In this document: piece after piece, positions 46,492-55,515 of the stretch
Numbering within the stretch: the stretch's first letter is position 1
How the letters are laid out: every line of letters begins with the position of its first letter
Source: Polyangium sp. 15x6
GTDB lineage: Bacteria; Myxococcota_A; Polyangia; Polyangiales; Polyangiaceae
DNA: 64,000 nt
NCBI RefSeq assembly: GCF_029960785.1
Contig: NZ_JASBQE010000006.1
Coordinates: 172,880 to 236,879, forward strand
Direction: 5' to 3'
Made by a program: the position numbers and the translations under genes
The notes under the pieces: generated by a model
What the model was told of the DNA's origin: nothing
Databases searched by the model: none
What the model saw: the letters and a program-made list of their open reading frames with translations, nothing else

Positions 46492-49086
46492 TCAACGCAC
46501 GCGGAGTGCTCCGGCGATGACGCGGTTCTCGTGGTTCGGGCCACGCGCCACCCGGAAACGCGTGTCTCCGGAGAAGAAGCCGAAATAGACCGTGTAGTCG
46601 CCTGGCGTGAAATTCGGCTCGAGCTCGAACACGTAGTCGTCCACGACGATGTCGTTCGGCTGCCAGAGGTTCATCGCATATTTGCCGTCGAGCGCGGTGT
46701 GATCGCCGTTGTATCGGCGCTGGAAGCCGTCGATGTGCAGGAAGGCCTTCCAGGAGCCGGTGATGGGCTTCACGACCCGGTAGTAGAACCGCATGTGGTA
46801 CTTCCGCTGCGGGACCACGCTGTCCACGACCCTGCCGGCGCCGTCGCGGACCTCCCAGCCGAGCACGTCGAGCTGATCCTCGAACGCGGCGTCGACGACG
46901 CGGAGCTCGGGTGGGAGCGGGTCGTCGATCACCTGCGCGCCGAGTGGGTTCTCGTTGCGCTGGCCTCCGAGATCACTCGACACGAGCAGGATCTGGCTCG
47001 AGCGCGCGTCGAGCACGGGCAGGTTCGACCCCTTCTCCTTGCGGTGGAGCGAGTTGAGACGCGGAAGCTCCTCGGCCCGGACGATGAGCCAGCGGCGATC
47101 CGTGCCCGCGGTGAGCCACTTGAACGCCTCGGCGGGATCATTGAACTGCGCGACCTCGCCGCCGTGGTGGTAGTAGGCGATCGAGCGGGCGCGCACGCCG
47201 AGCAGGGCGAGCGGCTCACCGGGCTTCTGAAGGCGCGCGTACGCGTCGAAGACCTCCTTCGGCGAGAGCTGCGCGGCGAGCGCCGGGTAGTAGCCGAACG
47301 AGAGCACGGCGCCGGCGGCGAGCGCGGCGAGGAGCACGCCGGCGCCGCGCGGAAGGCGCGTGAGGCCGAGGACGGCGCGGAAGCCGTCGCGAAGCGTCGC
47401 GAGCGAGATCGGGGCGACGGCAAGGACGAGCGGCACCGCCCACCAGAGGTTCAAGCCGGCGTCGATGAAGTTGCGCGGCAGCCTCTGCACGGACGCCCAG
47501 CCGAGCCGCGTGCCGACGAAGAGCATCGCGCCGAGGCCGACGAGCGCGGCCTCCACGACGACCGCGGCGAAGAAAAGATTGCCGTTCCAGACCGTGGTGA
47601 GCTCGCGGCTCACCTTGCGGTAGTCGTCGGCGAGGCCCGCGGCCCACTGGTCGATCGTGCCGGGTTTGTCCGCGCGCCCTTCGAACCATGCGATCGCCAC
47701 GAGCGCCGCGAAGGCCGCGGCGGAGATGCGCATCAGCGTCGTCGCGTCCTGCTCGAAGCTCTTCGGGAACGAAGGTTTGTCGACCTCGAACACGCTGAAC
47801 ATGCGCCCGGGCTCGAGCACCATGTCGCGGTAGAGCACGAACGCGAGCAAGGCGACGCCGAGGGCGAGGGCGCGCGACGGAGGCGCGCCGCGATCGAAGT
47901 CCGCCACGGCGAGCCCCACGACGCCCGCGAGCAGCGCGACGCCGCTCCACGGGAGGAACATGACGTGCGGCGTGAGCGCCGCGTACACGGCGTACGCGAC
48001 GGCGGCGCCGACGAGCAGCGCGACACGCAGGCCGACCTCGCGCCTGCGTGCAGGCACGTCGAGCTCCACGGGCGCGCGGAACAACCTGCCGAGGGCGAAC
48101 GGCAGGAACGCGCTCCACGGGAAGAGCGCGTGGCCGAGGTGCCGGATCGTCCGATCGAACGTCGCTTCCACGCTCGACTTCTTGGTCAGCGCGACCGCGA
48201 GCGCGCGCGGCAGCGGCGCGTCGGGCGAGGTGCGGAGCAGGAGCGAGATCCCGAGGCCCAGGGCCACGAGCCCGAGGACGAGCGAGAGCGCGCCGATCGC
48301 GTGCTCGACCGGGGATCTCCCCGCGGAAAACCCTCCGAGCTCGAGCACCAGCCAGGCGAGCCCTGCGGCAAGCGCAGGCACCGCCACGCCGATCAAGAGC
48401 CCACGCGACATGTAGCCGGCCGCGAGGCCGAGGGCGCCGACGAGGAGCCACACGCCCTTCACGATCCACGTGCGCGTGCCCGAAACCTCGACCTCGGCGC
48501 CTTCCTTCGTGCTTCGCGCGCGATCGAACAGCGCGCCCACGAGGCCGGCGAACGCGATCGAGAGCGAGGACATCGTGACGATGTCGCCGAGCATCGTACG
48601 CGCCTGCATGAAGTAGAGCGGCGTCGTGGCGAGCGCGACGGCGCCGTAGAGCGCGGCCCGCTTTCCCGAGAGGCGCGCGAGCAGCTCGTGCAGCGCGACC
48701 ACGCCGACGAACGCCCAGATCGCGAGCGGCAGCCTTCCCGTCCAGTCCGCGAGCCCGAAGAGCCGGAAGCCGAGCGCCATCGAGGTGAACGGCAGCTCAC
48801 CCATGCGCAGATCGCTCAGCGTGGGCATCTGGTTGATGGCGTCGGGGAGCGCCAGCTTGTCCGCGTGGAAGACGTGGATCGCGATGCGGCGCGAGAGATC
48901 GGCCGCGTCGAGCTCGTACGGATCCCAGATCCCGCTCTTGCCGAGGGTCGAGAACAATACGAGGGCAGCGACCGCGAGGGCGAACGGACGGGACCACGCG
49001 GCGAGGGAAGACGTGCGGGCGGTCGCAGGGTTCGGCAGAGCCTCGCGGGTCGTACCGCCTTGGGCGCTCTCGGGGACGGCTTCCAT
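46492..49086 (-). CDS. ArnT-like GT-C glycosyltransferase with soluble C-terminal domain
   Basis: 864 residues. A short polar N-terminus leads to about 12-13 membrane helices (to about residue 600). The first periplasmic loop carries the catalytic acidic motif of GT39/ArnT (GIWDPYELDAADLSRR), followed by PTLSDLRMGELPFTSMALGF and ALYGAVALATTPLYFMQART. The C-terminal about 230 residues are soluble and beta-rich (YKYHMRFYYRV-type segments and FTPGDYTVYFGFFSGDTRF). Family members transfer sugars from polyprenyl phosphate to lipid A, other lipids or proteins in the periplasm. The acceptor cannot be named here. Divergent from era. Confidence 0.85.
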   Translation of the reverse strand: MEAVPESAQGGTTREALPNPATARTSSLAAWSRPFALAVAALVLFSTLGKSGIWDPYELDAADLSRRIAIHVFHADKLALPDAINQMPTLSDLRMGELPFTSMALGFRLFGLADWTGRLPLAIWAFVGVVALHELLARLSGKRAALYGAVALATTPLYFMQARTMLGDIVTMSSLSIAFAGLVGALFDRARSTKEGAEVEVSGTRTWIVKGVWLLVGALGLAAGYMSRGLLIGVAVPALAAGLAWLVLELGGFSAGRSPVEHAIGALSLVLGLVALGLGISLLLRTSPDAPLPRALAVALTKKSSVEATFDRTIRHLGHALFPWSAFLPFALGRLFRAPVELDVPARRREVGLRVALLVGAAVAYAVYAALTPHVMFLPWSGVALLAGVVGLAVADFDRGAPPSRALALGVALLAFVLYRDMVLEPGRMFSVFEVDKPSFPKSFEQDATTLMRISAAAFAALVAIAWFEGRADKPGTIDQWAAGLADDYRKVSRELTTVWNGNLFFAAVVVEAALVGLGAMLFVGTRLGWASVQRLPRNFIDAGLNLWWAVPLVLAVAPISLATLRDGFRAVLGLTRLPRGAGVLLAALAAGAVLSFGYYPALAAQLSPKEVFDAYARLQKPGEPLALLGVRARSIAYYHHGGEVAQFNDPAEAFKWLTAGTDRRWLIVRAEELPRLNSLHRKEKGSNLPVLDARSSQILLVSSDLGGQRNENPLGAQVIDDPLPPELRVVDAAFEDQLDVLGWEVRDGAGRVVDSVVPQRKYHMRFYYRVVKPITGSWKAFLHIDGFQRRYNGDHTALDGKYAMNLWQPNDIVVDDYVFELEPNFTPGDYTVYFGFFSGDTRFRVARGPNHENRVIAGALRVR

Positions 49087-49190
49087 GGGGGGCTTCTACC
49101 CCTGCTCGGGCCGGTAGCCAAAGGCGTTTGGCGGCGCGGGCGCGAGTGCGGCGGACGGGCATCCCAGCGTGGAGTTCCGTGAGAAGCCGT

Positions 49191-49219
49191 TTGAGGCCTC
49201 CCTCGCTGTCTGCTATCGC
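49191..49219 (+). promoter_or_regulatory. Candidate promoter immediately before the era start
   Basis: TTGAGG (49191-49196), 17-bp spacer, TATCGC (49214-49219). Initiation 6-8 bp downstream falls at or next to the GTG start codon at 49228; no ribosome site precedes the GTG, so the mRNA may be leaderless. Confidence 0.4.
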
Positions 49220-49227
49220 GCCGCGCT

Positions 49228-50835
49228 GTGAAGAGCCGAAGACCCGACCCCCGCGCCGAGCGCCCTGGCCGGAAGCCCGAGACCGCGCGCGAAAGGCCGT
49301 CCGATGACGAACGAGCCGGCGCGTCCCCGCGAAAGGAGGCGCGCGGGCCGAGGCCCGAGCGCGGCCCGCGCAGAGGTCGGCCGGGCGAAGAGGCGCGCGG
49401 CGCGAAGGGAAAACCGCGCGCGGAGGAAGCGCGAGGACAAGGGCCCGGCGCGGCGCGCGGGAAGGGACCCGCGAAGAAGGGGGCGCCTGCCGCGCGCGGC
49501 GGCGGCAAGGGAGCACGGCCGGACGCGCGTGGCGCGGCGGCGCGGCCGGGATCGCCTCCGCGTGGCGGAAGGCCGGCGACGACGGACGATCTCACGCGTG
49601 GACCGCGCGGCGGTACGGGCGAGGGGCGTCGCGAGAGGACGGCGCCGCGTCCGCGCCCCGAGCCTCGCCCGGCGCCCGAAGCGAGCGGGCCCTCGCGGAG
49701 CGGCACGGTCGCGCTCATCGGCCGGCCGAACGTCGGCAAATCCACGCTGCTCAACGCGGCGCTCCAGCAGCCGCTCTCGATCGTGTCGAAGACGCCGCAG
49801 ACCACGCGCGACGCGCTGCTCGGCGTGGTGCACCACGGCTCCGCGGAGATCGCGCTGCTCGACACGCCCGGCCTGCACCGGCCGCGCACGCAGCTCGGCC
49901 GCGTGATGAACGAGGCCGCGCGGGACGCGGCGCGCCGCGCCGACGTCGTCGTCTTCGTGACGGACGTCTCGCCCCGCCCCGTGAGGCACAAGGAAGACGG
50001 CACGCCCATCGAGCCTCGGCCGCTCCTGCCGCATCCCGGCGATCTCGTCCTGCTCGCGGATCTCGCGCCGGATCGGCCCGCGCTTCTCGTCGTGAACAAG
50101 GTCGATCTGCTCCGGGACAAACGGCACCTCTTGCCGCTCCTCGAGGCCTACGGGAAGGTGCGGAACTTCGACGCGATCGTGCCCATCTCGGCGCAACGCG
50201 AGGACGGCATCGCGCGCGTGCTCGACGAGATCGCGCGCTTCTTGCCCGAGGGTCCGTTCCGCTACAGCGTCGACGACGTCACCGACAAACCCGCGCGGTA
50301 CTTCGCGGCCGAGTACGTACGCGAGCAGATCCTCCGCGCCACGCAGGACGAGGTGCCGCACGCCGCGGCCGTCACGATCGACCGCTACACCGAGCCGCGG
50401 GCGCCGGGGCAGGCGGTCCAGATCGACGCCACGATCCACGTCGAGCGTCAGGGCCAGAAGCGGATCCTCATCGGCACGGCCGGCGCGATGATGAAGCGCA
50501 TCGGCATCGCCGCGCGCGAGCGCATCGAGGAGCTCGTCGGCGGCAAGGTGGTCTTGCGCCTCTGGGTACGCGTGACGCCGGACTGGCGCGAATCTCTGCC
50601 GCGCCTCGAAGAGCTCGGCTATGGCAAGGCGCGCGCCGGCGGGGCAGACGCGGCCGAGTACGTGATCGTCGCCGAGCGTGACGCCGAAGCCGACGAGGCC
50701 GACGACGAGGACGCGGGCGACGAAGACGACGAGGACCTCGACGACGAGGGCGAAGAGGACGAAGACCGAGACGACGAGGACCTCGACGACGACGACGACG
50801 TCGAGGGCACGCCCGACGAGGACGAGGAGGAATGA
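49228..50835 (+). CDS. era: Era-family GTPase with basic N-terminal and acidic C-terminal extensions
   Basis: 535 residues from GTG 49228, against about 300 for typical Era. Residues 1-160 are an Arg/Pro/Gly/Ala/Lys-rich, disordered, strongly basic extension. The GTPase domain follows: G1 GRPNVGKST (about 166), switch region SKTPQTTRD, G3 DTPGLHRP, G4 NKVDL, G5 ISAQ. The KH domain near 410-455 (QKRILIGTAGAMMKRIG, RERIEELVGGKVVLRLWVRV) fits Era, which binds the 3' end of 16S rRNA during 30S assembly. The last 50 or so residues are almost only Asp and Glu. The stop overlaps the der start (ATGA). Confidence 0.9.
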   Translation: MKSRRPDPRAERPGRKPETARERPSDDERAGASPRKEARGPRPERGPRRGRPGEEARGAKGKPRAEEARGQGPGAARGKGPAKKGAPAARGGGKGARPDARGAAARPGSPPRGGRPATTDDLTRGPRGGTGEGRRERTAPRPRPEPRPAPEASGPSRSGTVALIGRPNVGKSTLLNAALQQPLSIVSKTPQTTRDALLGVVHHGSAEIALLDTPGLHRPRTQLGRVMNEAARDAARRADVVVFVTDVSPRPVRHKEDGTPIEPRPLLPHPGDLVLLADLAPDRPALLVVNKVDLLRDKRHLLPLLEAYGKVRNFDAIVPISAQREDGIARVLDEIARFLPEGPFRYSVDDVTDKPARYFAAEYVREQILRATQDEVPHAAAVTIDRYTEPRAPGQAVQIDATIHVERQGQKRILIGTAGAMMKRIGIAARERIEELVGGKVVLRLWVRVTPDWRESLPRLEELGYGKARAGGADAAEYVIVAERDAEADEADDEDAGDEDDEDLDDEGEEDEDRDDEDLDDDDDVEGTPDEDEEE

Positions 50836-52238
50836 CGATGCAAGAAGACCATATCGAGCAGCCGGACGAGGGCGTGGCCCCCGCGCGGGTGATGAGCGCT
50901 CCGCTGCCGATCGTCGCGATCGTCGGCCGCCCCAATGTCGGCAAGAGCACGCTGTTCAACCGCCTCGTTGGCAAGAAGACGGCGATCGTGCACGACGAGC
51001 CCGGGGTCACGCGCGACCGCCACTACAGCGACGTCACCTCGCGCGGCCGAAGGTACACGCTCGTCGACACGGGCGGCTTCGATCCGGAGAGCGACGATCC
51101 GATGCGCCAGGGGATCAAGCGCCAGATCGACGTCGCCATCGCCGAGGCCGACGTCATCGTCTGCGTGCTCGACGCGAGCCAGCCGCCGACCCCGGCCGAT
51201 CACGCCGAGCTCGACCTGCTTCGCCGCGCGGGCAAGCCCGTCATCTATTCCGCGAACAAGGCCGACTCGCAGCGGGCCGAGATGGAGCTCTCCGATCTCT
51301 ACCGCCTCGGCGCGAAGGACATCATCCCCTTCTCCGCGCTCCACGGCCGGCGCATCGACGAGCTCGAGTCCGCGATCGCGGCCGCGCTCCCGCCTCCCCC
51401 GCCCGAGCCGGAAGAAGGCGCGGCGCCGGACGAGGCCATCCGCGTCGCCATCGTGGGCCGTCCGAACGCGGGCAAGTCCTCGCTCGTGAACCGCCTGCTC
51501 GGCGAGGATCGCCTCATCGTGGACTCGCGCCCGGGCACCACGCGTGACGCCATCGACACGCGCATCACGAAGGGCAAACACTCGTTCCTCTTCATCGACA
51601 CGGCCGGCATCCGCCGCAAGGCGAAGGTCACGAAGGAGGACAGCGTCGTCGAGGCGGTGAGCGTGCTCCACGCGATCCGCGCGATGGAGCGCGCCGAGGT
51701 CGTGGTCCTCTTGAGCGACGCGTTCGAAGGCGTGGCCGAGCAGGACGCGAAGATCCTGGGCCTCGCCGTCGATCGCGCCCGCGCGGTCGTCGTCGGCCTC
51801 AACAAGGCCGATCTCCTCGACAAGAAGTCGTTCGGGAAGGCCGAGGAGAACGCGCGGGACAAGCTCTCGTTCGTGCCGTGGGCCCCGATCGTGCCCATCA
51901 GCGCCAAGACGGGCCGCGGCGTGGGCAACCTGCTCTCCACGATCACGCGCGTGGCCCAGGCCTTCCGCACGCGCGTGGGCACCGGCGAGCTCAACCGCTT
52001 CTTCGAGCAGGTCCTCGCGAATCGCCCGCCGCCCACGTCCGGCGGACGCGCGCCGCGGCTCTACTACGTCACGCAGGCCGAGACCTCACCTCCGCTCTTC
52101 GTGGTCATGGCGAGCGATCCCGAGAAAATCCACTTCAGCTACCAGCGCTACGTCCAGAACCAGCTCCGCAAGAACTTCGGCTTCGAGGGCGTGCCGGTCC
52201 GCGTGAAGTACAAGGCGAGGCGCCGCCGCGGCGAGTGA
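50832..52238 (+). CDS. der: Ribosome-associated double GTPase Der (EngA)
   Basis: 468 residues; ATG 50832 overlaps the era stop, with a second ATG at 50838. Two consecutive GTPase domains: the first with GRPNVGKSTLFN, DTGGFD and ANKAD, the second with GRPNAGKSSLVN, DTAGIRRKAK, NKADL and ISAKTGRG. The C-terminal KH-like domain ends FGFEGVPVRVKYKARRR. Der acts in 50S subunit maturation. An acidic stretch (PPPPEPEEGAAPDEA) links the two G domains as in other members. Era and Der in one translationally coupled unit suggests joint supply for 30S and 50S assembly. Confidence 0.96.
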   Translation: MTMQEDHIEQPDEGVAPARVMSAPLPIVAIVGRPNVGKSTLFNRLVGKKTAIVHDEPGVTRDRHYSDVTSRGRRYTLVDTGGFDPESDDPMRQGIKRQIDVAIAEADVIVCVLDASQPPTPADHAELDLLRRAGKPVIYSANKADSQRAEMELSDLYRLGAKDIIPFSALHGRRIDELESAIAAALPPPPPEPEEGAAPDEAIRVAIVGRPNAGKSSLVNRLLGEDRLIVDSRPGTTRDAIDTRITKGKHSFLFIDTAGIRRKAKVTKEDSVVEAVSVLHAIRAMERAEVVVLLSDAFEGVAEQDAKILGLAVDRARAVVVGLNKADLLDKKSFGKAEENARDKLSFVPWAPIVPISAKTGRGVGNLLSTITRVAQAFRTRVGTGELNRFFEQVLANRPPPTSGGRAPRLYYVTQAETSPPLFVVMASDPEKIHFSYQRYVQNQLRKNFGFEGVPVRVKYKARRRRGE

Positions 52239-52244
52239 CGCGGC

Positions 52245-53999
52245 TCAGTCTCCACGGTGCGAGGATCGCCCCGACGAGGGGCGGCCCTCGTTCACCGGCA
52301 CCTCGACGCGCGGCACCTCGTCGCGCACGTGCTCCGTCCCCGCGTCTTTCCACACCGGCACCGAGCGGCTGAACACTTCCAGCCGCTCGATCTCCTCGTC
52401 GTCGACGAGGCACCTGAGGCCGAGCACCGCCTGGTTGATCCCCGTGAAGCCGAGCGCCTTCGCCAGCGCGCGCAGCCGATCCTGCTCGTTCTCTTGCGGC
52501 TCCGAGGGGATCGAGATCGCCTCGCCCGACGGCGACTCCGCGTGCCCTCGCAAGGCCGAGAGCGCGCTCCGCGACGGCCCCACGATCTCGCGCGCGAGCT
52601 GCCGCGCCGCGATCGCGCCGCGCACGAGGTACTGCTCGCGCAAGAGCTGCGCGTTCGTCCGGCCGACCCGCGCGATGAGCAGCGCTTGATCCTGCCAGTC
52701 GCAGATCCGCTGCAGGCTGTAGGTCGTGTTGAAGAAGATACGCGGCGTCGGCATGAACGCGAGCGCGTGCGCCGAGTCGATCCGCTCCTCCGCGAGGCGC
52801 GCCACGTCCTCGTCGTTGAGCCCATCGATGATGCCGAGATCGCTGCCGCGGATCGGCGCCGTGTTCCCCACGCCGAGCATCGTCGCCGCCCGATCCGTCA
52901 CCGCGCGCAGCACGCGCTCGCCGAGCAGCGCCACGGCCACGCCCACGATCAGCGCGCCCTTGTAGCCCTGGAACAGATATCCCTTCTCCGCGGAGCTCGC
53001 CGCCTCCGGGCCATCGAGCAGCGCCACGCCGAGGAAAAGCGTCGCCACGCTCACGATGAGCAGCGTCCGCGCGGCGAACGCCATCATGCGCGCAGTCGAA
53101 TCGTTGCTGGCCGAACGAAACAGGATCTGCCCGAGGTTCAGGGTGAACGACACCGTGCACGCTGCGCCCACGGAGAGCGCGATGAGGTGCCGGAGCTCGT
53201 TCTCGGTCCGCGCGTATCGGACCAGGATCACCCCGCAAGCGATGAGGATCGCCGACGCGATGAACCCGAAGATCGTCGCGTGCCGCGCCATGCGCTGCAC
53301 CGACTCGCGCATGAGCTCGTTCTCGTAGGCCCACATGCGCTCCACCTTCTCGCGGAGCTCGAGCCGATCCCGCGTCGCCGTGCCCGGCGCGTAGCCCACC
53401 TTCAGCCGGAAATCGCCGCGCGCGAAGCGACGCTCGACCAGCATGGCCGAGCACACCGCGAGGATCATCGGCATCGCGCAGGCCCCGAGCACGCGCAGCC
53501 GCACGATCGACGACGTGCTCCACTCCGCGAGATCCTGGTAGGCGACCGCGAGCATCCCGCCGAGGCAAGCGAAGATGATCCACCGCACGAACGACGGCGC
53601 GATGAGCGCGAGGAAGCCGAGCAGCGCGCGGAAGCGGTCCTCACCCGCCTGCATCGACTCGGCGAAGGATGCGCCGATGAGCGTGTGCAGGAAGAACACC
53701 ACGACACCGATCGCGAGCCCCGATCCGATCTCCGCGACGTACTGCGGGCGGTTCGGCGCGACATACCGGAAGAACATCACCGCGCCGGCGTAGGCCGCGA
53801 TCACGAGGAGCGCGACCACGAGCGCGCCGCGGACCGCCGATCGGGGCTCGGCCGGGTGGGACGGGGCGAAGCCCTCGACGATCCGAGGCGGCGGCGTGAC
53901 GAGGGTGCGGGCCGCCTCGGCGCTCTTGCCGGGCACGTGCCGCAGGGTCGGCGGCGACGGCGACACCGGCGATTCGGCGGGGGGCGCGGGATCGGGCAA
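52245..53999 (-). CDS. Polytopic membrane protein of unknown function
   Basis: 584 residues from TTG 53999, chosen for the GGAGGT ribosome site 6 bp upstream; no ATG or GTG fits nearby. A Pro/Ser-rich cytoplasmic start (about 60 residues) is followed by some nine membrane helices in three groups (about 65-175, 195-230, 270-385). The C-terminal about 200 residues are soluble with charged helices and an acidic end. Conserved-looking pieces include QAGEDRFRALLGFLALIAPS and YSLQRICDWQDQALLIARVG, but I recognise no family. Its stop lies 6 bp from the end of the convergent der gene. Confidence 0.72.
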   Translation of the reverse strand: MPDPAPPAESPVSPSPPTLRHVPGKSAEAARTLVTPPPRIVEGFAPSHPAEPRSAVRGALVVALLVIAAYAGAVMFFRYVAPNRPQYVAEIGSGLAIGVVVFFLHTLIGASFAESMQAGEDRFRALLGFLALIAPSFVRWIIFACLGGMLAVAYQDLAEWSTSSIVRLRVLGACAMPMILAVCSAMLVERRFARGDFRLKVGYAPGTATRDRLELREKVERMWAYENELMRESVQRMARHATIFGFIASAILIACGVILVRYARTENELRHLIALSVGAACTVSFTLNLGQILFRSASNDSTARMMAFAARTLLIVSVATLFLGVALLDGPEAASSAEKGYLFQGYKGALIVGVAVALLGERVLRAVTDRAATMLGVGNTAPIRGSDLGIIDGLNDEDVARLAEERIDSAHALAFMPTPRIFFNTTYSLQRICDWQDQALLIARVGRTNAQLLREQYLVRGAIAARQLAREIVGPSRSALSALRGHAESPSGEAISIPSEPQENEQDRLRALAKALGFTGINQAVLGLRCLVDDEEIERLEVFSRSVPVWKDAGTEHVRDEVPRVEVPVNEGRPSSGRSSHRGD

Positions 54000-54058
54000 A
54001 GCAGGACCTCCGCCTGCATCGTACCTGCCCGCGCTCCCCTCCCCGGCTCGAAATCGCG

Positions 54059-54442
54059 TCAGCGCCGCATCGACGACATCGTCCGGCGCGAGCCGCGGTG
54101 CGAGAGCGTGCGATCGCTGGGCTCGTCGATCTCGTAGATCTCGGCGTCCGGCGGCGGGCGGACGGCCTTGCCGTGCAGTCCTCCCGGATGCTCGCCGCTC
54201 TCGTAGCGGGCGTCGCTCTCCTGGCTGCTGATGCCGCCCGCCTGCGCCTCGGCGATGCGCCGGATCGTGCGCTCGTCGGCCTGCTTCGGCCTCGTGCGGA
54301 CCACGCGCCTGCCGGAGCCCCCGAGACGTCCCTTTTGAACGAACCAGACCGCCGCGGCCACGGCCGAAAGGAGCCCGGCCGCGCGCTGGATGCCGCGCCA
54401 GGCTCCCCGGACGCGGCGTTGCCACCTGCGAGGAATGTTCAT
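54059..54442 (-). CDS. Small basic protein with possible membrane anchor, unknown function
   Basis: 127 residues from ATG 54442. A very basic start (NIPRRWQRRVRGAWRGIQRA) runs into a hydrophobic stretch (AGLLSAVAAAVWFVQ), a possible single membrane span with the basic side in the cytoplasm. The rest is charged and probably disordered (TRPKQADERTIRRIAEAQAGG; EIYEIDEPSDRTLSHRGSRR). It ends 59 bp before the polytopic protein gene, so they may be one operon. No family recognised. Confidence 0.6.
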   Translation of the reverse strand: MNIPRRWQRRVRGAWRGIQRAAGLLSAVAAAVWFVQKGRLGGSGRRVVRTRPKQADERTIRRIAEAQAGGISSQESDARYESGEHPGGLHGKAVRPPPDAEIYEIDEPSDRTLSHRGSRRTMSSMRR

Positions 54443-54508
54443 GGGTGAAAGGCTGGGGAGGCGAGCCGCGATCGTAAAGCGCCGTCGGCGCGGGCAGTGC
54501 GCGGCTCG

Positions 54509-54549
54509 AAAAAACACGCGGCGGGAACGAGTGGCCTCATTCCCGCCGC
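54509..54549 (-). terminator. Intrinsic (rho-independent) terminator
   Basis: On the minus strand, a perfect 10-bp stem GCGGCGGGAA / TTCCCGCCGC (54549-54540 with 54527-54518), extended by three further pairs across one mismatch, is followed three bases later by six T (54514-54509). It ends the transcript of the gene at 54571-55263. The only classic hairpin plus T-run terminator seen in the window. Confidence 0.88.
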
Positions 54550-54570
54550 AATGCCTTCTCGCGCGCTTCG

Positions 54571-55263
54571 CTACTTCTGCGTCGCCTTCCGCATCTGGCA
54601 CATCAGGTCGCAGACCTCGAGTGGCAAGGTCTCTCGCTTCGGCTTCTCCTTCACGACCGGATCCGTCTTCTTGGGCTCGGTCGATTTCACGTTCGTGTTC
54701 GGGCCCGTCCGCTGCGTGACCTTCGTCTTCTCGGGCGCGGTCGCCTCCTTCGTGGACGGCGTCGTCGCCTTCACCTCGGCGGTCGGAGCCGGCGGCGTCG
54801 CGGCGCGCTTGATGGCCACCTCGAAATGGGGCGACATGCGACCGCCCAGGGTCATCGGCTCCGCCTTCGGGCGCGCGCTCGCGGCGCCGATCGCCATGGC
54901 CGAGACCAGGATGGCGCCCACGGCGGCGACCGCCCACTGCCCCTTGCGGCTCTGCGTCTCGACCACCTCGGCGCGCGGCTCGGGCGCCGGCAGCGGGGCG
55001 GGCTCGGGCGCGCCGAAGGGGAAGATCGGCGCGTGCGGCAGGACGGGCGCGGCCGGCTTTTGCGCCTCGGCCGCGGCTGCGAGGGCCTTCAGATCGATGA
55101 TGCCGGAGTCGTCGGAGCGCCCGCTCGTTCGATTCGTCGTGGGTGCGTCGTTCGAGGCCTGGGCCACGAGTGAGCTCAGCGAAAACATCACCGAGCCGTC
55201 CTCACGCGTTCCCGGGGCCCCCCTCGAGGACATCGTTGGATTGGATCGAGGAATGCTCTTCAT
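54571..55263 (-). CDS. Single-span membrane protein of unknown function
   Basis: 230 residues from ATG 55263. The cytoplasmic start carries a motif REDGSVMFSLSSL and, about 40 residues on, SGIIDLKALAAAAE; both look like short conserved docking motifs rather than a fold. One membrane helix at about 110-130 (AVAAVGAILVSAMAIGAA). The periplasmic part is Lys/Thr/Pro-rich (TTPSTKEATAPEKTKVTQRT) and ends in LEVCDLMCQMRKATQK with a CxxxC. No family named. The gene has its own intrinsic terminator and faces the lipoprotein hydrolase across 252 bp. Confidence 0.68.
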   Translation of the reverse strand: MKSIPRSNPTMSSRGAPGTREDGSVMFSLSSLVAQASNDAPTTNRTSGRSDDSGIIDLKALAAAAEAQKPAAPVLPHAPIFPFGAPEPAPLPAPEPRAEVVETQSRKGQWAVAAVGAILVSAMAIGAASARPKAEPMTLGGRMSPHFEVAIKRAATPPAPTAEVKATTPSTKEATAPEKTKVTQRTGPNTNVKSTEPKKTDPVVKEKPKRETLPLEVCDLMCQMRKATQK

Positions 55264-55515
55264 GGCTCGTTTCTCGCTTTCTCCACGTTCACGGGTCGGG
55301 TGCGTTGCCCCGCCCGAATGGCGACGGTCACTGCATTCGACGCACGGCCGCGTTGGAAGTTTTGGTGACCAGGCAAAAGTGCACGAAGGATGAAATCAGT
55401 ACGTAGGGGACGGGGGGCGAGCGCCCGGCTTGGTCCGGGGCGGGGCTCGTGGTAGCTCTGCCGGCTCGCGCGGACGGCCGACTTTTCCGGTCGAACGCGG
55501 CCTTTTCCACCTTCG

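Noticed and set aside
46330..49182. A 950-codon plus-strand frame opposite the ArnT-like gene
   Set aside because: Extremely Arg/Glu/His-rich without fold; the minus-strand frame encodes a full GT-C enzyme.
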